DNA from: Clostridiales bacterium COT073_COT-073
GTDB lineage: Bacteria; Bacillota; Clostridia; Lachnospirales; Vallitaleaceae
Assembly: GCA_003858485.1 (NCBI GenBank)
Contig: RQYD01000022.1
Span: 30,672 to 94,671, forward strand
Direction of reading: 5' to 3'
DNA length: 64,000 nucleotides
In this document: one piece after another, positions 37,285 to 44,781 of the stretch
How the letters are laid out: every line of letters begins with the position of its first letter
How positions within the stretch are numbered: position 1 is the first letter of the stretch
The notes under the pieces: model-generated
Seen by the model: the letters and a program-made list of their open reading frames with translations, nothing else
What the model was told of the DNA's origin: nothing
Database searches by the model: none
Translations under genes and position numbers: made by a program

Positions 37285-37474
37285 TAATAAAATTATAACA
37301 GATAAAGCCTTGAAAGTAAATAAAAATCCGATTAAAATTAAAGAGAGCTCAGCCAAATAGCGACTTTATAAAAAGAATTTGTAAGAAATAAACATCCTGG
37401 TAACGTCCTCTTTTTATCACAAAGATCCCATTAAAAAATGGCTGGGCAATGATAAAGTAATCATGCTACAGCCA
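37285..37474. repeat. Left copy of the ~190-bp direct repeat flanking the IS element
   Basis: This 190-bp segment recurs at 39179-39367 with about eight substitutions and one 1-bp gap (about 95% identity by eye). It begins taataaaattataac and ends gctacagcca, and is bounded on its right directly by the IS terminal inverted repeat. It includes a terminator-like hairpin (ggctg...cagcc) and part of the region upstream of rho. Confidence 0.93.
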
Positions 37475-37580
37475 CCCGTCTTCCGTCGTAGTACTATGAA
37501 TATTCCGTAGTTTTGATTTTCCGAACAATTGTTACCACCGCAATTTATAATCGAAAACCCTTGATTTTTCTGTGTTTTTT

Positions 37581-37606
37581 AATACCTGATTCCAGGTATT
37601 TTTTTG
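37581..37606 (+). terminator. Hairpin upstream of the transposase gene
   Basis: aatacctg and ccaggtatt pair around att and are followed by a T run. Within the IS left end, it would block read-through from flanking genes, a common safeguard in insertion sequences. Confidence 0.7.
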
Positions 37607-37635
37607 TTGAAAAAATTTTTTGATTATGTTATAAT
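37607..37635 (+). promoter_or_regulatory. Transposase promoter
   Basis: TTGAAA (37607-37612), a 17-bp spacer and TATAAT (37630-37635). A palindrome agtacttcatagtact then overlaps the region just before the AAGGAGG ribosome binding site, which could limit translation. Confidence 0.8.
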
Positions 37636-37672
37636 AATAGTACTTCATAGTACTTTATTATAAGGAGGAATT

Positions 37673-39143
37673 ATGGCCTATTTTTTAAGACAGGAAAAGA
37701 AAAAAAAGGATGTTTATCTTCAAATGTATGAGTCTTATTGGGATAAAGAAAAAAAGCAACCAAGAACAAGAAGTATCGAAGCCTTTGGCTACGTCAGCAA
37801 ACTTGTTTCCGAAGCAATGCCCGACCCGGTCCGTTACTATAAAAATTACGTGGCTGCCAAAAACCAAGAGCGCATGGCTGCCCGGAACGAAAAGACCAGA
37901 CCACGGGTTTTTTCATCCACTCCGGAAGTATATGCCGGACATTTTCTCCTACAATCTTTGATGGAAGAACTTCAAGTAAAAGAAACCATCGATATCCTTG
38001 CTTCGAGAATGCGCTTCCAATTTTCGGTTTACGAAATGCTTTCTCAACTTATTTATGCAAGAATCCTCTTTCCATGTTCTAAGTCAAAAACGGTATCGTC
38101 TGTTTTTCCATACCTTTACCATGGGATTCCTATTTCGGAGGATCAGGTCTATGATGGATGCGCTTTCGTGGGAGAATCCTATAAGAAATATATTGCAGGT
38201 TGCAGATAAAGGCCTTAATTGCGCAAGAAATATCTATGCGGCCGTCAAAGAATCCGAGGATGGATATATCTTCTCAAAATCGATACATGGAAGAAATTTA
38301 AGCGAATCCGAAAAAGCATGGCTTCTTCTTGAAAATGATGCCAACCTTTTCACGGATTATAAAGATGAAAAAGGACAGGTGATGTTTCGGATAAAATCCT
38401 GCGTGGATACGTTTACTTACCGTTTCAAGGAAACCGATTCGCAAACAGGAAGCGAAAAGACCACTACCTTTTCCGTAAGGGAGAAACGGATTGTTTCCTT
38501 TAACCCGTCCCTCGCCAAAAAACAAAAAGCCGAAATCATGAAGATGGCCGAAAAAGCCTCAAACTTTACTACTTACAAGAAGTTAACAAGAGAAGAATTG
38601 GGCGATGCAACAAAATACATAAAAGTCACAAGTAAAGATAACAATGGCAAAAAAATAAAACCGACCGTAGAGATTGATCAGGAAAGGATATCCGAAGACC
38701 TGAAATATGCTGGATATAATCTGATGGTATCTTCCGAACTCGACATGTCTCCTCTTAAAATCTATGAGACCTATCACAGCCTTTGGAAAATAGAAGAATC
38801 CTTTCGGATCACAAAGTCATACCTGGATGCTCGTCCGGTCTATGTACAAAAAAAGGAAACCATCTATGGGCATTTTCTGATCTGCTACCTTAGTTTGTTC
38901 CTTTTAAGAGTATTAGAAATAAAATGTTTTAACAACAAGGTGAATGCTTATGACCTTATCCATTTCATTCAGGACTTCCGTTTAGCAAACAGAGGTGATG
39001 GAACCTATATCAATCTATCACGCAATCAAACAGTTAACGAAAAAATGAAACATGTGACTGGTTTAACCAACCTGGATGCTTTGTATCTGACAGAAGACGA
39101 GATAACCAATCTCTTCCAAAACACTATGCTCATTGATCCCTAA
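37673..39143 (+). pseudogene. IS1634-family transposase, internally deleted and frameshifted
   Basis: DDE transposase of the IS1634 group (IS4 superfamily). The N-terminal part (YESYWDKEKKQPRTRSIEAFGYVSKL to DQVYDGCAFVGESYKKYIA) runs in one frame and stops at 38209; the remainder resumes in another frame at about 38197 with VADKGLNCARNIY, then YHSLWKIEESFRITKS. The second catalytic Asp (VADKGL) and the Glu (KIEESFR) are present, but the segment that should contain the first Asp is missing. The two parts total about 490 codons, shorter than family members of 550-600. Transposition from this copy would need an enzyme supplied by another copy. Confidence 0.87.
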
Positions 39144-39178
39144 AGTACTATGTTTTGAGAGAAACGACGGAAGTCAGG

Positions 39179-39367
39179 TAATAAAATTATAACAGATAAA
39201 GCCTTGAAAGTAAATAAAAATCCGATTAAAATTAAAGAGAACTCCGCCAAATAGCGACTTTATAAAAAGAATTTGTAAGAAATAAACATCATAGTGACAT
39301 CCTCTTTTATCATAAAGATCCCATTAAAAAAGGGCTGGGCAATGATAAAGTAATCATGCTACAGCCA
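39179..39367. repeat. Right copy of the ~190-bp direct repeat flanking the IS element
   Basis: Matches 37285-37474 with scattered changes (about 95% identity by eye). It carries the native terminator of the DUF2721 gene (39324-39366). This copy lies next to the original right flank of the insertion site. Confidence 0.93.
39324..39366 (-). terminator. Terminator of the DUF2721 gene
   Basis: On the minus strand ggctgtagcatgat and atcattgcccagcc pair with small bulges around tacttt, followed by a run of T. It is 12 nt after the stop at 39378. The same hairpin is present in the left repeat copy at 37431-37473. Confidence 0.75.
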
Positions 39368-39377
39368 TCTTTGATTT

Positions 39378-39764
39378 TTATTTATCCATATTTTTTAACA
39401 TCAATTTCAATGCTCTAACTGATACCGATAATTCCACAATCAGTAAAATTAAAGAAATCAGCAAAGAGCCCAGGCCAAAGCCAAACATCCAAGTGCCGGT
39501 CGTCTCCTTATGAATAAAAAAGGAAAACATGGAAAAAGCGCAAAAGAAAAAGGCCAGTGCTCCCATTATTTGCATATATTGAATGATATTTAAACGAAAG
39601 GCTAAATTGTCAATTTGTAATTTTAAATTCTCGCTTGGTTTTTGATCATGCCTGGCTTTTAGATCCCGGACCAAACCTGCCAATGTCACAAAGCGATTGG
39701 TATAAGCCAGCATCAAAAGCGAGATGGCCGGAAACAAAAGAGCGGGTGTTGTTACCTCTAACAT
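39378..39764 (-). CDS. DUF2721 family membrane protein
   Basis: A 128-residue membrane protein from the ATG at 39764 (GAGGAA four bases upstream; an open extension to 39815 lacks such a site). The N-terminus TTPALLFPAISLLMLAYTNRF, the following ARHDQKP-type charged loop and the pair of C-terminal hydrophobic helices (QIMGALAFFFCAFSMFSFF, LGSLLISLILLIVELSVSV) match the DUF2721 family. No function is established for these proteins. It stands alone, with its terminator in the IS flanking repeat. Confidence 0.82.
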   Translation of the reverse strand: MLEVTTPALLFPAISLLMLAYTNRFVTLAGLVRDLKARHDQKPSENLKLQIDNLAFRLNIIQYMQIMGALAFFFCAFSMFSFFIHKETTGTWMFGFGLGSLLISLILLIVELSVSVRALKLMLKNMDK

Positions 39765-39788
39765 ATATTCCTCATTTCTGTTTATAAT

Positions 39789-39876
39789 GGGGCTGTTGCA
39801 AAGCACAGATTTCACATATCGTGACGAAAGATAAGATCTTATATCTTATGTGAAAATCTTAAAAAACAACAACCCC
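39789..39876. repeat. 88-bp palindromic element with GGGGCTGTTGC ends
   Basis: Near-perfect long inverted repeat: ggggctgttg ... caacaacccc, then tttcacata / tatgtgaaa and aagataagatcttatatctt in the centre. It lies between DUF2721 and NUDIX genes. The outer part matches elements at 22321 and 40652. No T run follows on either strand. Confidence 0.7.
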
Positions 39877-39883
39877 ATTATTT

Positions 39884-40396
39884 TTAAATCTTTTTGTGTT
39901 TATCTACAAAATCCTTTAATGCCTGCCGATATTGTAAAAACCGCTCTCTTGGCACTAAATTTTTATTCTGCCAAATTTGATCCAGCTCACCAAAGCCAAC
40001 AAATTTAGCATCCACTACTTCTGTTTCCTGTAATTTTAAATCTGATTCCTTTAAATTTTTTAATACTGCATAAGTGTCAACAAACCGATCCTTTACCCGG
40101 ACACTGTTTAAAAGCTCTAATTCTTCCGGTTTGGCTGTAATTCCGACTTCTTCTTCCAGCTCTCTGGCTGCTGAAACACGGCTGCTTTCTCCAGCTACTG
40201 CTGAACCACCGGTACATTCCCACATATTGCCCCAAATTTTATCGGGATGACGTTTGGTAATCAGTACCTTGCCGTCTTCACGGACAGTCCATACATCGGT
40301 CACGATATGATATTCTCCATCCGCAATCTGTTCTCCTCTGACATGCGTTTTCCCCAGGGGTTGACGATTTTCATCATATAAATCCCAGATTTCCAT
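39884..40396 (-). CDS. NUDIX hydrolase (Idi-like)
   Basis: A 170-residue NUDIX protein. The Nudix box follows the G-x5-E-x7-R-E-U-x-E-E-x-G-U pattern (Gly at about 68, REL-EEE-VGI at about 81-91). The N-terminus (EIWDLYDENRQPLGKTHVRG) and TKRHPDKIWGNMWE resemble isopentenyl-diphosphate isomerase-like and YfcD-type members, so a nucleotide, ADP-sugar or IPP-like substrate is possible; specificity cannot be read here. AGGAG precedes the ATG. No operon partner is visible. Confidence 0.88.
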   Translation of the reverse strand: MEIWDLYDENRQPLGKTHVRGEQIADGEYHIVTDVWTVREDGKVLITKRHPDKIWGNMWECTGGSAVAGESSRVSAARELEEEVGITAKPEELELLNSVRVKDRFVDTYAVLKNLKESDLKLQETEVVDAKFVGFGELDQIWQNKNLVPRERFLQYRQALKDFVDKHKKI

Positions 40397-40889
40397 AGTT
40401 TACTCCTAACCATAACCATTTCCGTTTAATAGGTGTCTTATCTATTTATAGCATATCATATCATTTCTTTCAATCCCATATTCTAAGAAATTAATTTGTT
40501 ATTTTAAAAACAAAATCTTCCTTCTCTGCTTCAGCCAGTTTCTGATGATTTACAGCCAGCAAATAATCAGACAAACACCTTTGTCACCAAGCCTGTCACC
40601 AAAGCCTAACCCATAAGCAGCCCGTTAACTTCAACTTAATCCTTAGTATTCAAAAGGCTATTGCCTTTAAGACTTTCACCCCAAATCTCAGATAAAATCC
40701 TATGACTTGCTATAATATTGGGTATGAAATCTGCATTTGGCAACAGCCTTTTTTACTCAACTTTCCCACTGATTTTTTTGACTCTGTCCTGCTCCAGGGA
40801 GTATGGAAAAGATCAGTTTTTAATTGTTATTCCTTTTTAGAGATGATTCTGCAACCTCAGCCGGTAGAGCTATCTTTTGGAAAAGCCGA
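40397..40889. other. Intergenic region upstream of NUDIX and downstream of the 5'-nucleotidase
   Basis: No supported gene. Besides the palindromic element at 40652-40754 it contains short repeats (ttgtcaccaagcctgtcaccaaagc near 40581), and a 40702-40950 open frame with no family resemblance. The NUDIX promoter should lie in 40397-40500 on the minus strand. Confidence 0.4.
40652..40754. repeat. Palindromic element of the GGCTGTTGC family
   Basis: Left arm aaaaggctattgcctt and right arm ggcaacagcctttttt are inverted; inside the right arm the plus-strand string atgaaatctgcatttggcaa mirrors the arm at 39789 (cagatttcacat). A T run on the plus strand could make it a terminator, although no plus-strand gene precedes it. 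Confidence 0.6.
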
Positions 40890-42899
40890 TTACGCTGCTT
40901 GCAAATATTTCTCCAGCTTTGAAATAATTCCCTCTTTAATCAATTCATGAACATTGATCGACTTGACATTTGGAGTCCGGCCATCTTCCGACCGGGGAAT
41001 GGTGATCTTTCCATCCCGGATCAGTTGCAAGATTTCTTCGGCCCGAGGATGTTTCAGACCCGGTGCCCCGATAATCTGCCAGTTATTATCGACCTTTGGC
41101 CCAATTTTTCCCTGACCGACAGTTTTGATATATTCAGCGATCAAAGTCCGAATCCGTCCATTATCCTGATAAATTTCATAGGAATCATAATATACATCAT
41201 CTTTGGTTGCCAGTTTCAGATTCATCAATGTTCCAAAACGATAGTTATTAACCGCCAATTTATAAATTTGGTCATCTTTAATTGGTTGACCATTCAATTT
41301 TAGATTGGTGATTCGACTACCGGCTTCTTTGGAAATATCAATATCATAAGTCACACCGGCAAACATATCATAATTATAGCCTCTGATATTTTCATTAAAG
41401 CTAATGGTCACATCGCCATCTTTATGGGTATTATAGTAAGATGCTGACCATTCCATGTATTTCTTTAAATTTTCACCAGAAATATTAATGCCCATCAAAG
41501 TATTGGTATATTTATAAATATCGGCTACATTTTTCTTTTTGAATTCACCCTTTTTCAGGTTCATATCATTTTTAAAAGCTGCTGCTGCACTGATATCAGC
41601 CTTGGTATAATAAAGCTGAACTTCATTAATTAAATCAATTAAAGCAGTGTCCTGTACCTGTGAAGTTGGCATAGTTGTTACTTTTTCTGCACCGGTAATA
41701 TAATCAACCTGAGGCAGAAAATCAGCGGTAATTTCTCCAATAACAGTATTGGCATCGGCAATTGACTGCTGATGCACATATTCAAATTTGGCCAATAGGT
41801 CCTTATCTTCTTCAACTTTTTCGGTTTTAATATTTTCTGTGGCAACCGACACAACTTCCACACCCTTATCTGTCCGCTTAACCTTAATTTCCGCTTTAGC
41901 CAGCGCCCAGCCATATGCCCCCGGCTCGATCAATTGCACGCCATTCACTTCTTTTTGATAGCGGGAATGGGCATGGCCCCCAAAAATAACATCAAATTGC
42001 GGGAATTTTTCGGCAATCTTCTCAATACCGTCAAAACCATGCTCTCCTTCCGGACCAATATGATAGGCACCCACCAAAACATCATATTTGCCTTCCAATT
42101 CTTTAATGGCTTTTGCCGTTTCCTCAGTAATATTATGGAAAGTCAGCCCGGCAAAATGTTCTGGCGAACTGGCTTCCCAAACCGGTACATGCGGAGGAAT
42201 CATACCAATCACCGCTACTCTTACACCATTGATATTAAATACTTTATGTCCATCCACAAAACGTTCATTGGTTCCTTCTTTATAAATATTAGCTGACAGG
42301 ACGGCTCCCTTAAAGGCAGCAATATTTCTTTCCAGGAAAGATTTTTCAAAATTAAATTCATGATTGCCCAGTGCCCAAACATCCACTTTCAAGTCATTCA
42401 TCACTTCGACCATCGGATGAACCGGTAAATCATTAAATAATTCAGCACTATTGTCCTGAACGGTATCACCCACATCCATCAACAATAAATTGGGGTTCTT
42501 TGCTCTTTCTTCTTTTACTAGTGTAGTAATCTTAGCAAATCCGGCATCTTTATCCACTTCATCAATTGCATACTCATAGGCATAAATCCGGCCGTGCATA
42601 TCAGCGGTTCCAAGAATGGTAATGGTTTCCTCCATCCCTGTGCTTTCAGGAGCTACCGGTGTCGGCTGGGTTATATTATCATTTGTCTGCGGTTCCGGAA
42701 TTTCCAGAACTTGTCCGGTATAAATTAAATTCGGATTTTTTAAATTATTATGTTTGGCTAATGTTTGATAATCCATGCCATGTGCCTTAGCAATTTTCCA
42801 CAGTACATCCCCCGGCTTAACGGTATAGCTGGCCGCTGATACATTAACCGAAGTAAATAAAAGTAAAATCGCCAAAATAACTGCTAATTTTTGTTTCAT
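40890..42899 (-). CDS. Secreted LysM-5'-nucleotidase / 2',3'-cyclic phosphodiesterase
   Basis: Exported enzyme removing phosphate from nucleotides or cyclic nucleotides. Domains: signal peptide (MKQKLAVILAILLLFTSVNVSA), one LysM module (about 25-70; YTVKPGDVLWKIAKAHGM), calcineurin-type metallophosphatase (about 90-370; GTADMHGRIYAYEY, GDTVQDNS, ALGNHEFNF, FGGHAHSRY) and the 5_nucleotid_C substrate domain (about 395-570). The metal ligands of the D-x-H and GNHE motifs are intact. LysM in place of an LPXTG tail suggests retention by peptidoglycan. A Pro-rich spacer (residues 72-85) joins the LysM to the catalytic part. AAGGAGG precedes the ATG. Confidence 0.93.
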   Translation of the reverse strand: MKQKLAVILAILLLFTSVNVSAASYTVKPGDVLWKIAKAHGMDYQTLAKHNNLKNPNLIYTGQVLEIPEPQTNDNITQPTPVAPESTGMEETITILGTADMHGRIYAYEYAIDEVDKDAGFAKITTLVKEERAKNPNLLLMDVGDTVQDNSAELFNDLPVHPMVEVMNDLKVDVWALGNHEFNFEKSFLERNIAAFKGAVLSANIYKEGTNERFVDGHKVFNINGVRVAVIGMIPPHVPVWEASSPEHFAGLTFHNITEETAKAIKELEGKYDVLVGAYHIGPEGEHGFDGIEKIAEKFPQFDVIFGGHAHSRYQKEVNGVQLIEPGAYGWALAKAEIKVKRTDKGVEVVSVATENIKTEKVEEDKDLLAKFEYVHQQSIADANTVIGEITADFLPQVDYITGAEKVTTMPTSQVQDTALIDLINEVQLYYTKADISAAAAFKNDMNLKKGEFKKKNVADIYKYTNTLMGINISGENLKKYMEWSASYYNTHKDGDVTISFNENIRGYNYDMFAGVTYDIDISKEAGSRITNLKLNGQPIKDDQIYKLAVNNYRFGTLMNLKLATKDDVYYDSYEIYQDNGRIRTLIAEYIKTVGQGKIGPKVDNNWQIIGAPGLKHPRAEEILQLIRDGKITIPRSEDGRTPNVKSINVHELIKEGIISKLEKYLQAA

Positions 42900-42998
42900 A
42901 AAATGCCTCCTTTTCCTTTGTTTGACTCAAACCTTACTTTTGCTTTCCCTGAAAATCGCTTCTCCTTTCTTGTCATGCTCAGAGTCGCAAAATTTAAA

Positions 42999-43016
42999 AA
43001 CTCTGTACTCAGAGTT
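42999..43016 (-). terminator. Terminator overlapping the YibE/F stop codon
   Basis: Minus strand aactctg / cagagtt around agta, followed by tttttaaattt. The stem contains the last bases of the coding region and stop. Confidence 0.7.
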
Positions 43017-44199
43017 AATTAACTTTTTTTATTTTACCTTGCCTATGCCTCAAATATAAAAGGCAAGCCATAAAGGCTGTAAAAGGCACTGTCAGGACAA
43101 TGCCGATACTGCCTGAAAGACCTTGCACCACTTCAACAGCAATAAAGGGTAAATTACTGATTTGCCGCAGAGTCATATTATAGCCCCATAATAGCATGAC
43201 CAGGCTGAAAGAACCGCCCATAAAGGCCAGGATCAGAGTATTGGCCATGGTTCCCATAATATCCCGGCCAATATTCATTCCTCTTTTAAATAATTCCTGA
43301 AAAGAGATGGCCGGATTTAGCTCATATATTTCCTGCATGGATGAAGAAATTGACATCGCCACATCCATAATCGCTCCCAACGAAGCAATCAAAATCGAAG
43401 CATACATAATTCCCTTAACTTTAATCTTATAATCCAGTGCCATGTACACAATTTGACTGCCTTTTTCCAAGTTGACCACCGACACCCTGGTTAGTGAACT
43501 AAAAACAAATGATACCAAACCCGCTGCCAAAATTCCACAGATCGTGCCTAAAATAGCCACTAATGTCTTTTTCTCAAAACCGCCAATTACTAAAAAAGAA
43601 ACTACCAGTGCCAAAATTGCACACACACTCGATACCAGCACTGTTGAATAGCCTCTGAAAATCAGCGGCACTAAAGCAAACAATAAAATTGCAGTGGTAA
43701 ACAATAATGCAATAATGGCATAAACTCCCTTTTTTCTGCCAAAAAAAATAAGCAGTAAAAAAAATAAGGCAGCCAGTACATATAAGTAATTTTTGCGTTT
43801 ATGATTATAAACCCAAACTTTAGGTCCTTCTTCTGCCTCACGGATACCAACGATCACTTCCATTCCCTCTGTAGCATATACCGTATGACTTAAATCAATG
43901 ACATTAACTGTTTCCTGGATCAATCCCTGATATTTGCCTGATAGCACCTCAACTTCCAGGGTTTGCTTGCCAGTAAAAAAGCCCTCAATCACCCCATCTT
44001 GCTGAATATCTTCCTGAATCACCCGCAATACTTTTGCATCTTCAAAGTCTTGATTATAGTAATCCGGTTTAGGTAAACCTTCTTTTAATAAGGGTGATAC
44101 CGCCGCCATTATAATAATCGCCAGAATTGCTGCCACAATTAAAATAAAATGGTAAATCTCTTTTGCATTTTCTTTTCTGGTTCTCACAAAATCCTCCAC
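43015..44199 (-). CDS. YibE/F family membrane protein
   Basis: A 394-residue YibE/F-like protein. N-terminal helix (about 17-36), an extracellular beta-rich part (about 45-125; ARVIQEDIQQDG-type sequence and GQETVNVIDL-like region), then seven hydrophobic segments with MALDYKIKVKGIMYASILIA and GAIMDVAMSISSSMQE, both typical of the family. The start is GTG; a second GTG four codons in follows GGAGGA closely, so the exact start is uncertain. Lactococcal relatives (LlpE/YibEF) have no settled function. Confidence 0.86.
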   Translation of the reverse strand: MEDFVRTRKENAKEIYHFILIVAAILAIIIMAAVSPLLKEGLPKPDYYNQDFEDAKVLRVIQEDIQQDGVIEGFFTGKQTLEVEVLSGKYQGLIQETVNVIDLSHTVYATEGMEVIVGIREAEEGPKVWVYNHKRKNYLYVLAALFFLLLIFFGRKKGVYAIIALLFTTAILLFALVPLIFRGYSTVLVSSVCAILALVVSFLVIGGFEKKTLVAILGTICGILAAGLVSFVFSSLTRVSVVNLEKGSQIVYMALDYKIKVKGIMYASILIASLGAIMDVAMSISSSMQEIYELNPAISFQELFKRGMNIGRDIMGTMANTLILAFMGGSFSLVMLLWGYNMTLRQISNLPFIAVEVVQGLSGSIGIVLTVPFTAFMACLLYLRHRQGKIKKVN

Positions 44200-44542
44200 C
44201 CGAAAAAATATCTTCAGTTATATCTTACTTTTCCCATTTTTTACTCTCTTTCCCATTAACAATGGTTAATCACTGCTTTCGCAACTTGCTGCGCAAGACT
44301 TCCCTGTCGAAATGCTTCGCATTTTTGCTCGGGCATGCAACCTGGCTTGCAGTTACACCCTGCTTTCGCCACTTACTTCGTAAGATGGCTTTCGCAGCAC
44401 ATGCCAAAAAAAGACTGTTTCAGGGAATATGGAAAAGTTGAGTAAATAACTCTCAGTCCTAAACCACTCACAAAACACACTCATCAAAAAGGCTAAGGAA
44501 CACGGAAATATTTCGTTAATACTTTAACTTTCGATTTCATTA
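44200..44542. other. Intergenic region with four mini-hairpins
   Basis: No gene seen. Between 44285 and 44384 four compact palindromes follow each other: cttgctgcgcaag (44285), aaatgcttcgcattt (44310), tgcaacctggcttgca (44336) and cttacttcgtaag (44372). The layout resembles the repeat cluster after tRNA-Ala. The yibE/F promoter (minus strand) should lie between 44200 and 44280. Confidence 0.55.
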
Positions 44543-44641
44543 TAACTCTTTTTTCACAATTTTTCAATCAATTTTTAAAAAAACAGACCAATCGCCGGAT
44601 GGTTCTACCAGCAATCCTGTCTGTTTTTTAAAATTTCCAAA
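44543..44641. repeat. Left 99-bp direct repeat bounding the rhamnoside islet
   Basis: Identical to 53145-53243 over 99 bp. It runs from taactctttt to aaatttccaaa and includes an antitoxin gene 3' end. Neighbouring bases on both sides differ between the copies, so the ends are sharp. Confidence 0.96.
44564..44641 (-). pseudogene. 3' fragment of the HigA-type antitoxin gene
   Basis: Last 25 codons plus stop of the antitoxin (ending GLLVEPSGDWSVFLKID), identical to the gene end at 53166-53243. It has no start and is not expressed as a functional protein. It is interpreted as the displaced gene end left when the islet integrated. Confidence 0.9.
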
Positions 44642-44781
44642 TTACCGGATAGCACTCAAAATCAGATATACATCATCTTTGTGCAACATATAAGGGTACC
44701 CTGTTATTATTTAAAATCCATATTTACCAAAAAATATGGTATCGGCTCCTCCTTTAGATAAATATACCTACCCTATGAATT

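Larger units (their letters stand above)
37475..39178 (+). mobile_element. IS1634-like insertion sequence, decayed
   Basis: A 1704-bp element. The ends CCCGTCTTCCGTCGT (left) and CCTGACTTCCGTCGT (right, read inward) are inverted repeats of 15 bp with two mismatches, and sit exactly at the inner edges of the flanking direct repeats. The single gene inside is an IS1634/IS4-superfamily transposase with an internal deletion. IS1634 of Mycoplasma mycoides is known for making long target duplications of variable length, which fits the ~190-bp repeats. It cannot make an active transposase. Confidence 0.88.

Noticed and set aside
37998..38196. Upstream part of the second transposase open frame
   Set aside because: Out-of-frame translation of the N-terminal transposase coding sequence; only the part after about 38197 is transposase.
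39789..39876. 8-bp target duplication around the palindromic element
   Set aside because: Flanks tttataat and attattt do not match as a direct repeat, so transposition is unproven.
40702..40950. Plus-strand open frame of 82 codons
   Set aside because: Starts inside a palindromic element and overlaps the 5'-nucleotidase 3' end; no family resemblance.
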